Shown: positions 26,655-40,375, counted from the stretch's first letter. The stretch: DNA of 64,000 nt from Epiperipatus broadwayi (GCA_028023455.1 JAQFVV010013340.1:87849-151848); one strand, 5' to 3'. Notes: a model not told the origin generated them from the letters alone. A program made the numbers and translations.

Positions 26655-27637
26655 TTCCATTATCCATGACCTTTGAAGCCATTGCACAAACCATGTGGAA
26701 CATATAATTTCTTCAATGATATAAAACACTTTTGTGAATGAGCTTCTAATTCATAAAAATAATACTATTTTACTGCTATTAAAATGCATAATACCACAAA
26801 CACATTATATATTCACTGAAAATACACTGTATTCCCATAGACAGTTGAAAATGCTAATAACTATTCAGTTGAGTTTTTTACAGAACCAGCACTTTTCAGT
26901 TGACTTAAATCACAATTCCTACCATAACTTACTATCACTAATGTAATATTTATCAATAACAAATGTAATAATGTATTTATATAAATATAAAATAGTTATT
27001 TATTAACAGTATGATTTTTTATTAGTTTTTCAATTTCTTAAGTGTATTTTTTAAGTAGTAGAAAGTGATAATAGTCAAAACAATTTCCCTTTTTAAAAAA
27101 AAAAAATTGAAATGTTCTTTATGTCACATAGTTTAATTTTGTTTACAATTTGCTTATATTTTTATATAGTATATTTTAAAAGCTGTTACATATTTTAATT
27201 AATCGTTGCTACAGTTCTCAGACATGTGAAAGAGTTAAAATATATATTCTTCTCTCTTTTTTTTTTCTTTTTTAAAGACCAGGATAATGAATGTTTTTAA
27301 AGCATTATGTATTATCATAGTGTGATGCTTGTGTTATCATTTGACTATGTCATGTGGCTACTTTCTGTTTTTTTAACTGTCTGCTCAATACCTTTTTTTT
27401 TACAGTTAAGCATAATATTATTGGCCTATGCATGGTCTGCTAGTTTTGATCATTTGTTTTTTTTCTCTCTCACTATTATGTTATTGTGTTTTTATTACTG
27501 GAACAGTTGATTTCATTAATATACATTCTTTCATATTTTCACAGTATTGCATATATGCATTTCTTGTTTTGAGAATTTGGAAGTTTAATTTTCTGTAACA
27601 GTTAGAATATCCTACAGTTTGGAAATATATTCTGATG

Positions 27638-27638
<1 letters not shown>
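26655..27638. other. AT-rich spacer
   Basis: Short frames (26734-26946, 27307-27510) are hydrophobic, low-complexity and without motifs; not accepted as genes. Confidence 0.45.

Positions 27639-27701
<63 letters not shown>
27639..27701. repeat. (TA)n microsatellite
   Basis: Uninterrupted TA dinucleotides, about 62 bases. Confidence 0.95.
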
Positions 27702-27703
<2 letters not shown>

Positions 27704-29575
27704 CAGAATTTATTTCATTAGTATGCTAAACCTGATATACATGGGTACACTGTAGTAAACTGTATTTATTTTTGTTGTCTATTTAAGTTTTTCTTAATTA
27801 TAATTAATGGTTAACCATTCTTCAAGATAATTTGTTCTATATAAGACTTTTTCAAGTTACAAATCTGCAAAGTAATTTTTTTCATTCTATTCCATAATGG
27901 TAGTACCATTTCCCAATTTTTTCTGTCATAATTGGAGTATGTGCTGAGTATTATTTTGTAATGGGAGTGGGGAACAGAAATTATGTAATTTATAAGTTTG
28001 CTTTTTCCATGAAAGATTTTTATCACAAGAAGATTTTAAAAATCAATATTTATTTTTGTTCTAATGCTCTTGTGAATTTTATTGAAAAGGTGTTTCACTG
28101 ATGAGAGTCCAGAATGTGTGTAGTAGTTTTCATTATGTGGTCATATAACAAATGTTTTATCAATATAGCAAAAACAGTTTTTAGATAAAAAAAAAAAAGT
28201 CATATTTATCAAAATGGTTTTATAATCTTACATGTAAATGCTGCTTAACAAGAGAAAATTGATAAATCTATGGTCATTCTTTGATTTTGTGGGTAATATT
28301 CACAAAGGTATCAAAATTATATTATTATTTTTATGCAGAATATTTAAAATTTTAGTATTTTATAAATAGGAAGAATTGTTCTGGCTAATAAGTTATTATT
28401 CTTATTTATCCTTTTTTTTTTTTACAATAGGCAATGCTTCATTACAGGAAGCATTAATGAATCAATATTCCATTTCAATATTGGAAATGAATGACATAAT
28501 AATGATTATGTCATTTATTTCCATTTTTATGTTCTTTATTAATTATACGAAGTATTCAGAATATCTGATAAAGAATTAGATCTTGTATGTCAGAAAAACT
28601 AAGAAAAGAAGAAATGTTAATAATTTTGATCTATTGAATTTCTAAATCTAATAATAAGTCTTAATGAAAATATTGTGGCTGTGGATTGTAGGTAACATCA
28701 TCTAAAAATCATTGTCCATGAATTTATAGATTATATATGTTTTATCCCCATACTGGTGCTTACACTGATCAGATAAGCATCATTTAAAAAAGAGACATAA
28801 TACTACTTGAAATGTTGAATTTTATACGAACTTGTGTTTATTATTAATAGTTAAATATATTGGAAATATTTAAATAACGTTACTTTTTCTAAAAAGTTAA
28901 CAATTAAACCAGAGTTCAACAAATAATTACAAATAAAATGCCAACATGTTTGCATGCCTAGAAAAGTTCATTAACATATATAAATTGATTTATGCAATAC
29001 ATTTTATTGATTAGTAGAATCAAATCTAAAATACTTTAATACATTGTTTATAAATATTTATCAATTCACTATTCTTAAAAAAGGTAATATTGTTTTATTA
29101 AAATGCATTCTAATATATGAATAGATATATTTTGAACATTTCAATAAATATAAAATAGAAGTTGGGCAATTAGTTACAGCATTTATAAAGAAAAAGTATT
29201 AAACCTATCACTTATACTTTATTCTGTTTTTTTTTTTTTTTTTAAGAAATAGGCATACCAAGTTGATAAATAATCCCATTAAAATCATAATAGTCTTATT
29301 CAAAAATTGGCTAATTAGCTACTGCTTATTAAGCACTTTTGATGTAGGAACAATGTTTTATTTATTGGTGAAGAAGAATAACTTTCATTTGTATATAATA
29401 GGAGTTTGAAAATTTGCTATTATGAACACAGTTATTGAATATTCAAAAATGCATTTGCCAAGATGATTAAATAAGACATAAATTGAATGATTATCAACCA
29501 ATCTTTGTCATAAAGAAAATTATGATGCATTTTTATGTATAATAAAATATTAAAAATGCAGTGTTGCTTAATCAG

Positions 29576-29627
<52 letters not shown>

Positions 29628-30133
29628 ATTTATATTGGAACAGTATTTTTTTAGAATGTTGTGCTAAAATAAATATGTATATGATGGTTAATATAAATTG
29701 AATTACAAATGATTAAATTCAAATATATACAATAGTATTAACGAAACATTTGTGATGATAATAATTTATAACCTAACATTTATAAATTATTACCATTATA
29801 TTGGCAAGTTTACCAGTGGATTGCATGATTACTAAGGATTGTGGAAATTAATATCATATTAGATGTTAATAGAATAATGTTTGGAATGAGTTAGATAAGC
29901 AAACACAAACTAAATTGAATAATAATATAAAAATAATGATGATAATGATGAGATCACTTATACAAAAAAGTATTGCAAATAAAATAGAAATTATAGTTAA
30001 TTCACTAACAAAAGCCTACCTTTCATTGTAACACAAAGATAGCACTCTTTAATATGTTAATCATGACAAAAATTACTTATTACACTCCAACAATAATTTT
30101 TAAAAAAGCATTATCTAATAAAATACACTCACT
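27702..30133. other. AT-rich spacer with (TA)n/(TG)n at 29577-29627
   Basis: Apart from the hairpin at 28483-28522 and a compound TA/TG microsatellite at 29577-29627, no feature could be supported. Short hydrophobic frames (27811-28026 minus, 28376-28579 plus) show no motif. Confidence 0.45.
28483..28522. repeat. Hairpin with 18-bp arms and 4-base loop
   Basis: GGAAATGAATGACATAAT, loop AATG, then its reverse complement with one difference. The inner ten pairs (ATGACATAAT/ATTATGTCAT) are perfect. It follows a poly-T tract ending in ACAATAG that resembles a splice acceptor, but no exon could be demonstrated. Confidence 0.6.
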
Positions 30134-30179
30134 TTGCAGGAAACTATTGAGGGGGGGGGGGGTGAAGCAATCTCAATAT

Positions 30180-31268
30180 CTGTAAAACGGCTAAAAAATT
30201 CACTCTCACAAAATGGTTTGGGACTTCATTCAATTTATATCTTCAGAATCCAAAAAAACATTAAACATAATATCTGCATGTACACAAAAATTTTCATATC
30301 TACAAATAGTTTGAAAAATCACCCCACAGATAAACCACCTTCTATACAAGGATACCTAAACATACTACTTGCACCATTACTATCTATAAAAAATTTGAAT
30401 TTTAAACCACCTCAAAATAAATTTAAGTACTGGGAAATTTATATGCTTTTACATCCTTTACATAATGATGTTAAAACTGTACTATATATCACCAATAAAC
30501 AACTATACCATAAATTCCAATTCTGGTCACTTGAACCAAAATATTTTTATTTTCTACTTAAAATTAACATTGACTCATTACCCACACAACATTTTTTTTT
30601 AAAATGTAGAAGGAACTGCCAAAATGTAGACAATTTATGCAACCTCTGCCACAGAGAATCAGAAACATGATCATATTTTTTTCTCATGTCTAGGACTAAA
30701 TAGCATCCATTCAATAATAAATACACTACTCTAAAATAAAAAAATAAATATGAATTGCCTATTTTGACTTATTCAAAAAAGGAGTTTTTCTGAGATAAGG
30801 ATCAGTATATTCATTCTCTATGCTTTATCATGTACAAGGTGTAAATTCATGTACAATAATAACCCAAGAAGGCACCCTAATACATTCAAAAATGAATTAT
30901 ATAGTATATGTGAAAGAGATAAAAGAATAAAAAATCATACAACAATCATTGACATCTGGTCTCTATTGCAGTTTCCTTCAAGCTTATAAAAAATAAAAGT
31001 AAAAAACCAAAAATTTAGAAAAATCAAATGAAAAAGATATCACCTGCCATAATTAAAAAAAACATTATATGATAGTGAACTTTTGAACATTGATCAGGTT
31101 TTAAAACAACTAACTGTATGTGTGTGAACTTTGGACCTCTACCAGTTTTATAAACAATTGTCTGTGTTAATAATAATCAAGAATAATATGTAAAAAAAAA
31201 ATATGTAACTATTTTTTAAGTAATTGAATAAAGTTCTTTGAAAGAAGATAATAATAATAATAATAATA

Positions 31269-31300
<32 letters not shown>

Positions 31301-31306
31301 GATGAT
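30180..31306 (+). pseudogene. LINE 3' part: ORF2 C-terminus, 3' UTR and microsatellite tail
   Basis: An open frame to 30667 encodes the C-terminal region of a LINE polyprotein: KYWEIYMLL, FWSLEPKYFYFLLKINI, DSLPTQ, then CNLCHRESET. After a stop, and in the shifted frame, HIFFSC follows, completing a C-x2-C...H-x4-C zinc module typical of LINE reverse-transcriptase tails. The same blocks in the same order occur on the minus strand at 46850-47140, so both copies belong to one family. An AATAAA at 31227-31232 lies just before a (TAA)n/(GAT)n tail (31248-31306), which looks like the element's 3' end. The copy is 5'-truncated near a 12-G run (30151-30162). Confidence 0.7.
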
Positions 31307-33412
31307 AAGAAGAAGAAAAAAAAGAAGAGGAAGTTAACAGCTTATTAACAATAGATATATAAAATTATTTGCAACAATTAATAAACATAATCTACTAAAC
31401 AGTATAAATAATAAATTAGTAATTATTACAGATATTTTAAACTTAAGTCTTTATAATAATTATATTGATATAGTGATAATTAGTGAACATTTTTAAATAT
31501 TATAAACCATGGTTTACTGCAGATATCTTTATTTTACTATGTTCTAAATAGTTAACTTAAAGATGAGAGTTATTCTTCTTGAATCTTGGTAATATTAAAT
31601 GTGTTATTCAGTAGTTCTTGGGTATGTCTTAGAGCCATGGCAAAAATTAAAACAGGTGATGTCTGGTCTTAGCAAACTTCATCATAAGTCTCTGTATCCA
31701 ATTGCATCTCTGAGTATTTTGATTGTGTATGGTTGTTTTTATAATGTCATAAATGTTGTTTTGGAATTCAGTATTGAAAAATACCATTAACATCAGCAAT
31801 GCAAGGCAATCTAAACTATGATTGAAAGCTGTTTTAGCCTGGAGCTTTTCTGTTCTGCATGGGATAAGTACAACATCACTTCTTTAATTAAGGCTTGGAC
31901 GAGACAAGTCTAGACTGACGTAGTTATTTGTTTAAGATCTATTTTATTTTATTTGTTATTATTCACACTTATTACAGTACACTGCACTCAATAAATGTTT
32001 TTTGAACAAGAGCTCTTTCAGTTATGTCTGAAACATCTTACCACTTAGAGGAATAAATATTCATTTCACAACATGTGGAAATAAATAACTCTACATATAT
32101 TTTTTAATTACATCATTATTTTATAACTAAATGAACAAAATAAAATAAAATGTTTTATTTTTTGCTTTATTCTATTTATTAGGAAATAGAAAGAAAGGAA
32201 ATTATCATCATCAACTTTTAAAAATTGATTGGTAAACTTTTTTAATTTTACAAACCTCACATTTCTAATAGAATATTAAAATTTGTCTTTAATTTACTGA
32301 AAAGATATGCAAATTATTTATTTAAGATCCCATTCAAGAGACAAATCAAAAGAACACAATTCTTTATATTTTTATAATTTATCCAATTCAAATTCTTGCA
32401 CACATCAAAACTATTTTTTCTTCTTCCTTTGCATACTATTATTTATACATTTATCTTTTTTTGGTTTCAGTTTCACAAAATATACTTTTTTTTATAAAAT
32501 AATCATTAGTCTTATTAAAATGTATAAAGTAATTTTTATTAAATCCAGTGTACTTAATTGAGAATACACACAGAGAGAAGACAGTTTATAGATTTTTTTA
32601 CACTTTATTAAAAAATGTATTGACATTTGTTTGATTATTCAAACCTTGTAATAAATTCAAGCTGCTATGGGATTTGTTCTGTTATAAATTTCCTCCCATT
32701 AAAATGAGAGAATGGTATAGTGTAACTTATATTAAAAAACAATAATTTTTTATTGGGCAAAAGTCTTTTTTATAAACTTGAGAAACATTATTTAAAATTT
32801 ATCTAAATATTATACAGTATATTATTGATAAACAGACAAGCACAATGGTGTACAAATTACAAATAACACTTTTTGTAAATATATAGTAAAGGTATATGAA
32901 AGTAAATAAATAGAAAAAAACAACTAAGTACTTATAATAGAGTCAAAAGAGAGACCAGGCTCCTTGTAGATCAATATCTGGAAGATAAGGATATTGTCTC
33001 CATTTTTAATTATTGAAATTTTAATGTAAAACAGTGGTTGTAATTTTTTAAATGTAAGGTTGAAACAGCAATGGCATTTTACTATTCAAGGAGTAAAGAT
33101 AAGGAAAGTAGGAGTCTTAATTGAAGGAAAATGGTCTTGTTTTATGCTATTAATGAGAGTAAAAATAAAAGATGTGCACAAGTCAATAATTGACTCAATG
33201 ACATATCTATAGTTAAAAAAGCAGGACACTGGAGCAAAAAGTGATGCATTATTTTTTTAAACTTATAATAAAGAGAACAAAGGGGGCAATTTTAGAATGT
33301 GCTATTTACTGTGATGAGAAATAACTAGCAGGTAGAGCTTCTAAATTGATTTTGATAAAAAAATTAAAGAATTTTAGTTCCAGATACCATAATTTAAATT
33401 TTGATTATTTCT
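31307..33412. other. AT-rich spacer
   Basis: A 63-codon plus frame (31599-31790) sits in slightly GC-richer sequence (31560-31990) but has no recognised domain. An AATAAA lies near 31990 after a small ordinary-composition patch. Not enough to call a gene. Confidence 0.4.
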
Positions 33413-34740
33413 TTACTAGTGATACTTATCTGACAGCCAATCAGATGTCATGATAGCTGTCCAAATAACATCCAAACTTAAACACACAAACTTTTCTTTC
33501 TATATATATATAAGCCAGTCATAAGTATTTAGGTTTGAAAGCTTAACACTTTAAATATCTTCACAATTAACTCACTGAGTCTAAATCATAAATGTACAAT
33601 GTGAAATCCTATGATTTACTACATAGTAATTTTTAGAATACATAATAAGCAGTAAAGTATGTAAATAATATTTTAATTTTCGAAGTGCAGATAGTTGAAA
33701 CCTGAAATAAATCAAGATACTAACAAATCTCTAGTGCTCATTATAATACTTATCTAACAGCCAATCAAATGTCATGATAGCTGTCCAAATAACATCCAAA
33801 CTTAAACACATGATAGCTGTCTAAATAACATCCAAACCTAAACACACAACAAAGATTTTACATGAAAAGAGTGGCCATCCCATTCTGTACTTTTCTTTCT
33901 ACATATCTAAACCAATCTTAAGTATTTAGGTTTGAAAGCTTGAAGATTTAAATATCTTCACAATTAACTCACTGAGTCTAAATCATAAATGTACAATGCG
34001 AAATCCTATGATTTACTATGTAATAGTTTTTAGAATACATATGCAGTAAAGTATGTAAATAATATTTTAATTTGCAAAGCGCAGATAGTTAAAAACTGAA
34101 ATATATTGAGATACTGCCAAATATCTAGTGCTCATTATAATACTTATCCAACAGCCAATCAGATATCATGACAGCTGTCCAAATAACATCCAAACCTAAA
34201 CACACAATAAAGATTTTTTGAGAAAAGGGTATTTAGGTTTGGATGTTATTTGGACATCTATCATGATATCTGATTGGCTGTCAGATAAGTATTATAATGA
34301 ATGCTAGAGATTCGGAAGTATCTCAATTTATTTGTTATCAACTATCTGCACTTTGCAAATTAAAATATTATTTACATACTTTACTACTTGTTATGTATTC
34401 TAAAAACTACTACGTAGTAAATCGTAGGATTTCACATTGTACATTTATGATTTAGACTCAGTGAGTTAATTGTAAAATATTTAAAGCTTCAAGCTTTCAA
34501 ACCTAAATATTTATGACTGGCTTAGTTATATGGAAAGAAAAGTAGAGAAAAGGGTGGCTGCTCTCTTCTCATAAAATCTTTGTTGTGTGTTTAGTTTTGG
34601 ATGTTATTTGGACAGCTATTTGACATCTGATTGGCTGTCAGATAAGTATTATAACAAGCACTAGAGATTTGGCAGTATCTCAATTTATTTCAGTTTTCAA
34701 CTATCTATGCTTCACAAATTAAAATATTATTTACTAGTGA
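33413..34740. repeat. Foldback repeat cluster with long inverted arms
   Basis: A unit beginning CTTATC.GACAGCCAATCAGA and running through CCAAATAACATCCAAAC, CACTGAGTCTAAATCATAAA and GTAAATAATATTTTAATTT occurs from about 33423 and from about 33746. It starts a third time near 34139, then recurs inverted from about 34229 to 34730. The arms are around 500 bp with a short centre near 34205-34228. A 36-bp tandem duplication sits at about 33774-33845. The same 10-mer, TTACTAGTGA, stands at both edges (33413-33422, 34731-34740), a possible target-site duplication. No coding capacity. Confidence 0.8.
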
Positions 34741-35979
34741 GTGATAGTAAAAAGAGATTGATGAGACAGTATAATTTTTTATCTCTCATTTTTATGCATA
34801 CTGCAAAAAATTTAACTTTGATTTACTTTTATATCTGTTAATATGTTTTTGTTAATTTTTTTTTAAACAAAGTGTTTTACAAATATACTAATATATAAAT
34901 CAACAGAACACATATCCATGACTTTACTATTTGGAGATGGGTTTGACATTGGACTGTAAAAACAGAAATAGGATTTCAACTCAAGATTCATAAAAGAATT
35001 CAAACATAAGGAGGCATTAAGATGTACAATGAAGCATGAACACTATAAAGATTATCTGAGTTAGACTCTTTTAACATATCCACAAAACATCACTAATTCG
35101 ATATAAACCTAATATATAAAGTTTTTCTCCCTTATTGAGCCTTAGAGGCTGATAAATATAACACTTGAAAATTAAAAGTTGCTTTCTTTTGATTTTTAGG
35201 AGCTGTTAAATTTAATAAATATTTAGACTGTAGCTTGTTTCTTCTGATCCTTACAAGTGAATGGGTAAATTACTTGGAAAAATATGGTATAACAGCACCT
35301 GAGGCAATATACACTTCAAAACATCTCATGACAACATAGTGTTTTATGTATAAGTCCAAATGGTAATACATCACTAGAAATAAAATATATCTAAATAATT
35401 TTACTAAAAAAATTTTTCTCCATAAAAATCAATCTATATTCTAGTAAAATGTTTCATAATTATTTATTTCTCACTTAAATTATTGATTTTCTTTTAAAAT
35501 TATCAATAAAAGTCATTCTCATTTTTTAAAATGTTGGTAATTTCTTCTTGTGCAATTTTAATTGTAACTTTCCATATTGTCATCAATTTTAAATGTAACA
35601 CATTTCAAGTAATTTTCTCCATAAAACATTTGTTTTAACAGATCTAGGTTAAACAGAGAATAAGATTCTTTATTGTTTTTAATTCAAACTTTATCTATTT
35701 TCAGACATTTCTTTAGAGCTGGAGATATCATATAAGATGACCTAAAAATCTAACATTCTTTTTTATTCTGAGTGGATCATTTACTCTTTTTTTTTTTTTC
35801 ATTTTTTTCTTCATTCCCTACATTGGCAGTTAAACTTGATAATCTCTCAATGTTATTCATTTTATTGAACCTCGAATACTATTATAGCCTTTTACTTTTT
35901 TGATCTTATTTTATTTAGCCTTTGTATTTTGTAGGCTTTGCAATGCTGAGTAGTATTTATTCACATATTCTTTTTTTAT
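34741..35979. other. AT-rich spacer
   Basis: No supported feature. Confidence 0.45.
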
Positions 35980-37480
35980 TATTTCTATTTTTAATATTTA
36001 TAGACCTTAATTGGCTTCATGGAAAAATCCTCAGAAGAGTTTTTACTCTGGCTTTCATCTACAAAATTTTTGACTTCATTACTGCTAAAATTGTCTTAAA
36101 TCTCAAGTCATCACACAATGCTTTTAATAAATCCTTATTTACATTTTTTTTTTCTATTTTTACTTTCTGAAACTTGTCTTTAACTTTTACTATACATTTT
36201 ATGTCTATTTTCATCAAAGGAGACCAGAATACTCTCAAGTACAGAATTGTTTTGCAACATTAGATTTGGCCTTTCTCTAAAATAGCATCATTATAAAAGT
36301 TTACTTCTTTCAAACCTTCAATTTCAGATTCCTTAACTAAATTTAAACTCTCATTTGTTTCTATTTTTTCTTCCAATATTTCCACTTTTTTATTATTTTT
36401 GCACACTTTCCTACAACTTGTTTTCATTACCTTCAGTAGATTTGTGGACAATTTCCACGAAATCAGTCAGCATTTTTTTTTCTACAGACTCCATTTTTAT
36501 TGTATTTGTTTTTCTAATTGGTCTCTTATTTTTAAATTCATGCTGCTTATTCTCTGATACCATTCAAATTTTTGTATAAATTTTGATGAATTTCTTTAAA
36601 CTTGTGGTATTTCTTTAAACTTACATTGCACTACTTTATTTCTTATATGTATTTATTTCATATTTTTATCAGTGTTTTGTTGCTTTCTTTCATATTCTTT
36701 ACCCTTTTTTATTGTTTTTCCTTCAAATTTTTGTTGCATTTTTTTATTTTACTGTTGTGTTTCTTTCATAAGTGCATCCAGTATTTCAATAGTAAATGTG
36801 ATTATTTTGGGCACTGAATTATATAACTCTTTTATATTATTATCTATTTTCATGCTTTTAATATTATTAACAATTTGTATGTTGATTTCATTGAGAATTT
36901 GTGAAATCATTAATTCTTTATTATAATTTTAGCCATTTTATACAATTACCACTTGCCAAAATCAATAATAAGCCTTAATGGAAAGTTTACCTTATGTAGT
37001 TTTATGTTGACAAACATTCTTGGAGCATTTTCAACAGAGGCATACATTTTAAAATTTTCTACTTTTGTAAATGCCTTTCCACCATGTTTTATAAGAACCA
37101 TTTAAATAATTTTGTCTTTAATGCTCTTAAAATCACATGATGCTATTTCCATAAATTTAATGTTTTTTATTCTGTATATCAAGTCGTGTCCAGTACTCAA
37201 TCTTTTTCATTAACCCATATGGTTTTCTTTATCTCCCTTTATACAAATCATATTCTAATCTTCTATGTATGCTTTAGTGCTGTTTATGTTGACATACCAT
37301 TTATCTTTACACTTATTTGGTAATAAATTCATTATTTTAACTGTCTTCTCAATAATATGATTTTTCAGGGATCATTTTCAAATTTGGTTTCATGCCAGCA
37401 ACTATTTTGGTTTTAGCATTTTTTTCCATTCCCTGCTTAGGAATCTTGATCCATGACTGATTGTCTTAAGTACCTGTTCA
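35980..37480 (-). pseudogene. Decayed coiled-coil ORF1/gag-like coding remnant
   Basis: The plus strand is strongly T-rich, so the minus strand reads as a Lys/Glu/Asn-rich protein broken by many stops. The longest intact part (36260-36451, 63 codons) contains VEILEEKIETNESLNLVKES and is a heptad-like coiled coil. Neighbouring segments (for example NIKSMKIDNNIKELYNS near 36850) continue the same style. This resembles a LINE ORF1 or gag-like coiled coil, but no RRM or zinc knuckle was identified. Confidence 0.4.
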
Positions 37481-37489
37481 TTGGATAAA

Positions 37490-38067
37490 TTATTCCAATT
37501 ATCTTGTTTAATATTATCCTTTTTTTTACTTTATTTCACCACTAAAACACATTTGCTTTTTTTTTTATTTTAGTGCTATACATGTACATTTATTTTTAAT
37601 ATTATCTGTTGCCTCATATTTCCTATTCATTATTTGATTTGTCTTATACCTGCATTAATGGATCTATTCATACTGCTTATTGTTGACTCTAGCAACATTA
37701 TCTATAGTTTTTGCAAAATTCGTTCATGTTGACATACAGACTTGTCTATATAAATGTTGCATCATTTTGGAAAGATCTTTAATTGCAAATATTTAGAGGA
37801 AATATTTTTCATGCTTTATTGTCAAACTACTGTGCATTTTAAGAGCAGATTTATATAACCTTGTGTTTTGTAATTCATTCATTAATTACCAGATATTACA
37901 TTGTCTCAGAAAATAAAAAAATTAATAATAGTGGAATTAGATTAATAATAAGTTCAATTCCTTCTTTAGACAGAGTCAGTAATTTCTAGTTTAGTCAAGA
38001 ATAGGCCTTATTGACAGAAGAGTGAGTGTCACTCCTAGTGCATGTGTGAATAATAGTTCAACAATAT

Positions 38068-38099
<32 letters not shown>

Positions 38100-39387
38100 A
38101 CAATATTCTCTCTCTATATATATATATAATTCAGCAACCCAGATAGTTTAAAAATAAAAACTTTTTATGGCCTGCGATATATAAATTGAATTTGTACAAG
38201 TAATAAGCCAATTTAATAATCCGACTAATAAATTCAATCATTAATTTAGACACTGTCAGTAAGTGTAAATTTCCTTAAAATTTTGATATTATTGACGGAA
38301 GACAGTGCATGTGATTTCTAGTACATGTGTGAAGAATAGTTCCTTCCACAATATTATAAATCACTATATTATTAATTTAATAACTGAAACACAGTTATTG
38401 AAGAGTTGGAGTGTGGAGTGGATTGAAGCCTGTCCATTAAACTATGAGGATAGTCTATCTTAATATATATCTGAGCACTTATACTATATATGTGTGTAAA
38501 GATGATAGTCTGGACCAACTGATGATTGCTGGTTTAGCATGAAATATGTATATTGGTGATTATTTATCTTTTCAGCATATATGTGTTTAGGTGTGTCAGT
38601 GTTATTAGATAGAGTGGAGAGAGGTGGGTGGTGTGAAAGTCTGTGCTCATATACCCTATATTATATATTATTAATTATTACTTACAGTGTGAATTATACA
38701 TTTCTCTTTCATTTTGTTTCAGTTTTACAAAATATATTTTTCCTTTATAAATATTTAAAAGTATGATTAAAATGTATAAAATAATGTTTATTTTCATTTT
38801 CTAAACCAGTGTACTAAGTGTCGCTTAATATGTACATCAGCAGAAAATTTATACATTACTCAATTTACAAGGATTTTTTTCTGAAACATTTTCTTTTGAT
38901 CATGCAGCTTTGTAATGTAAGTAATTTGAGCTGCAATATATTGTAACAGAACAAAATTATGGATCATACTGTATCCTGAGTTATAGCCTAATTATTGACC
39001 ATCATTTGTGACAGAATAAGAATATGAACCAAGGAAGAACAATTTTAATTTAATAAATCGTAGCGTCATTTGTAACAGAAAGAAAACAATAAACTATGCT
39101 AAAGTGAATATCAATCATTAAATAAGAATCTAACACTTAAGTCAATAAAACAATGATATTCTTTGTTGTAAACTCATGAATTCAAATAGAATTTAAAAGA
39201 ATAGAAAAGACGTAAAGTCATTATTTAAACTACGCTAAACTACGAGAGCATTATTTGTAATAGATAAAAAATAAAGCTGTATTATTTCAGCCACACTGTC
39301 CTTTTAAATATAGATTCAGTAAATGGTAATACTAAAGGTTTTGATTTATGAAAGAGTGTATAATTTGTATTAATAACTTATTCTCAT
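37490..39387. other. AT-rich spacer around the tandem duplication
   Basis: Apart from the duplication at 37930-38360, nothing was recognised. The frame at 38581-38766 has no motif. Confidence 0.4.
37930..38360 (+). repeat. Diverged tandem duplication and (CT)n tract
   Basis: The segment TTAGACA..GTCAGTAA...TATTGAC.GAAGA...GTG..TTCTAGTACATGTGTGAA.AATAGTTC occurs at about 37970-38060 and again at about 38250-38345. A (CT)n/(TA)n tract (38069-38130) lies between the copies. Confidence 0.55.
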
Positions 39388-39467
39388 GTGTCAGCCGGGA
39401 AGCGAACTTGCTAACCCGGGGCAACTGCTAGTAAAACAGCTATCGCTGACCTCTCGAACACCAATGT
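39388..39467 (-). mobile_element. tRNA-derived SINE copy 3, shortened
   Basis: Minus strand begins CATTGGTGTTCGAGAGGTCAG (split by mutation from the family TGGTCGAGAGG A-box), has the CTGTT..AGCAG anticodon-like stem, and ends TTCGCTTCCCGGCTGA. It lacks the final TGCTATGACAC. No clear target-site duplication was found, so it is older or truncated. Same orientation as copies 1 and 2. Confidence 0.7.
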
Positions 39468-40250
39468 TTTTGTCTTAATTTACTTATATATACAAAATTA
39501 AGTCATGCAAAATTATATATATATAGCAAACACCTTATGATTACAGCAGTTTAGCGATTAAATAACCCATGGCAGTTCAGATTACTTAAAAATATGATAG
39601 TACTTTATAAGAATTATTAAATCAGAAATAATTACATATAATTTTCATTTCTATTGAGTAAATAAAAAAAACATTCAAACCAAATGCATTATTAAACTTG
39701 TTTTAATTTACTATATTAGATTGCAGTGTTTATCATTAACATTTTTTTGATTGACAAAATAATGATAAATAAATGCTATATAATAATGAATTGTATATTT
39801 CGACAAAATATAAACAATTTTAAATTTAAATTTTCCAATTAATACTGGTTAAACATAAATCAATTATTATTATATTAATTCTCTTTTATTTTTATAAGGA
39901 AATAATCTATGAATACATTAAAACTGAAAATTAATGAAAAGGTACAATTCTTATATGAAATTAGTGATATATTTAAGAAAATATATATGGGATTAATATT
40001 GCAATTTAATTATTATTATTTTTTTACTTATATGAAAAAAAATATTAATAGACAATAAAGACATTCGAAATAAGATTAAAGCGTCATCAAAGAATAATAT
40101 GTATTTTTTTTTTCAAATTAATGATTGATCTCTGTTTATATATATACACCAGGTCTCATTTTATGCAGATTTATTTAATACGATTTTGAAGTTATGCGTT
40201 TCATGTTTCTTCTTAATATTTTTGTATGCGGTTTTCTTTTATGTGATAAA
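39468..40250. other. AT-rich spacer
   Basis: No supported feature. Confidence 0.45.
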
Positions 40251-40375
40251 AATTATTAGATCAGAATTCGAGCTCGATAATGTGCTATTACTTTAAATAT
40301 TATAAATTTTGTGCACTCACACATCATATTTAAAGTAATAGCGCATTAGCAGAGTTTGACTTCTCTCTAATAATT
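40251..40375. repeat. Long imperfect hairpin, 125 bp
   Basis: Outer arms AATTATTAGA/TCTAATAATT (40251-40260, 40366-40375) are perfect. Inner 22-base arms (40279-40300 and 40326-40347) pair with one G-T/A-C type difference around a 25-base loop. The middle part pairs partly. It could be a tiny palindromic transposon (MITE) or a transcribed hairpin of pri-miRNA size. No conservation evidence is available. Confidence 0.55.

Noticed and set aside
28097-28120. CTGATGAGAGTCC as a hammerhead core
   Set aside because: No GAAA follows a stem II at the right distance, so the match to CTGATGA is chance.
28376-28579. Possible exon after a poly-T/ACAATAG acceptor-like site
   Set aside because: The frame is short and hydrophobic, mostly made of the hairpin at 28483-28522, and no donor site or homology could be shown.
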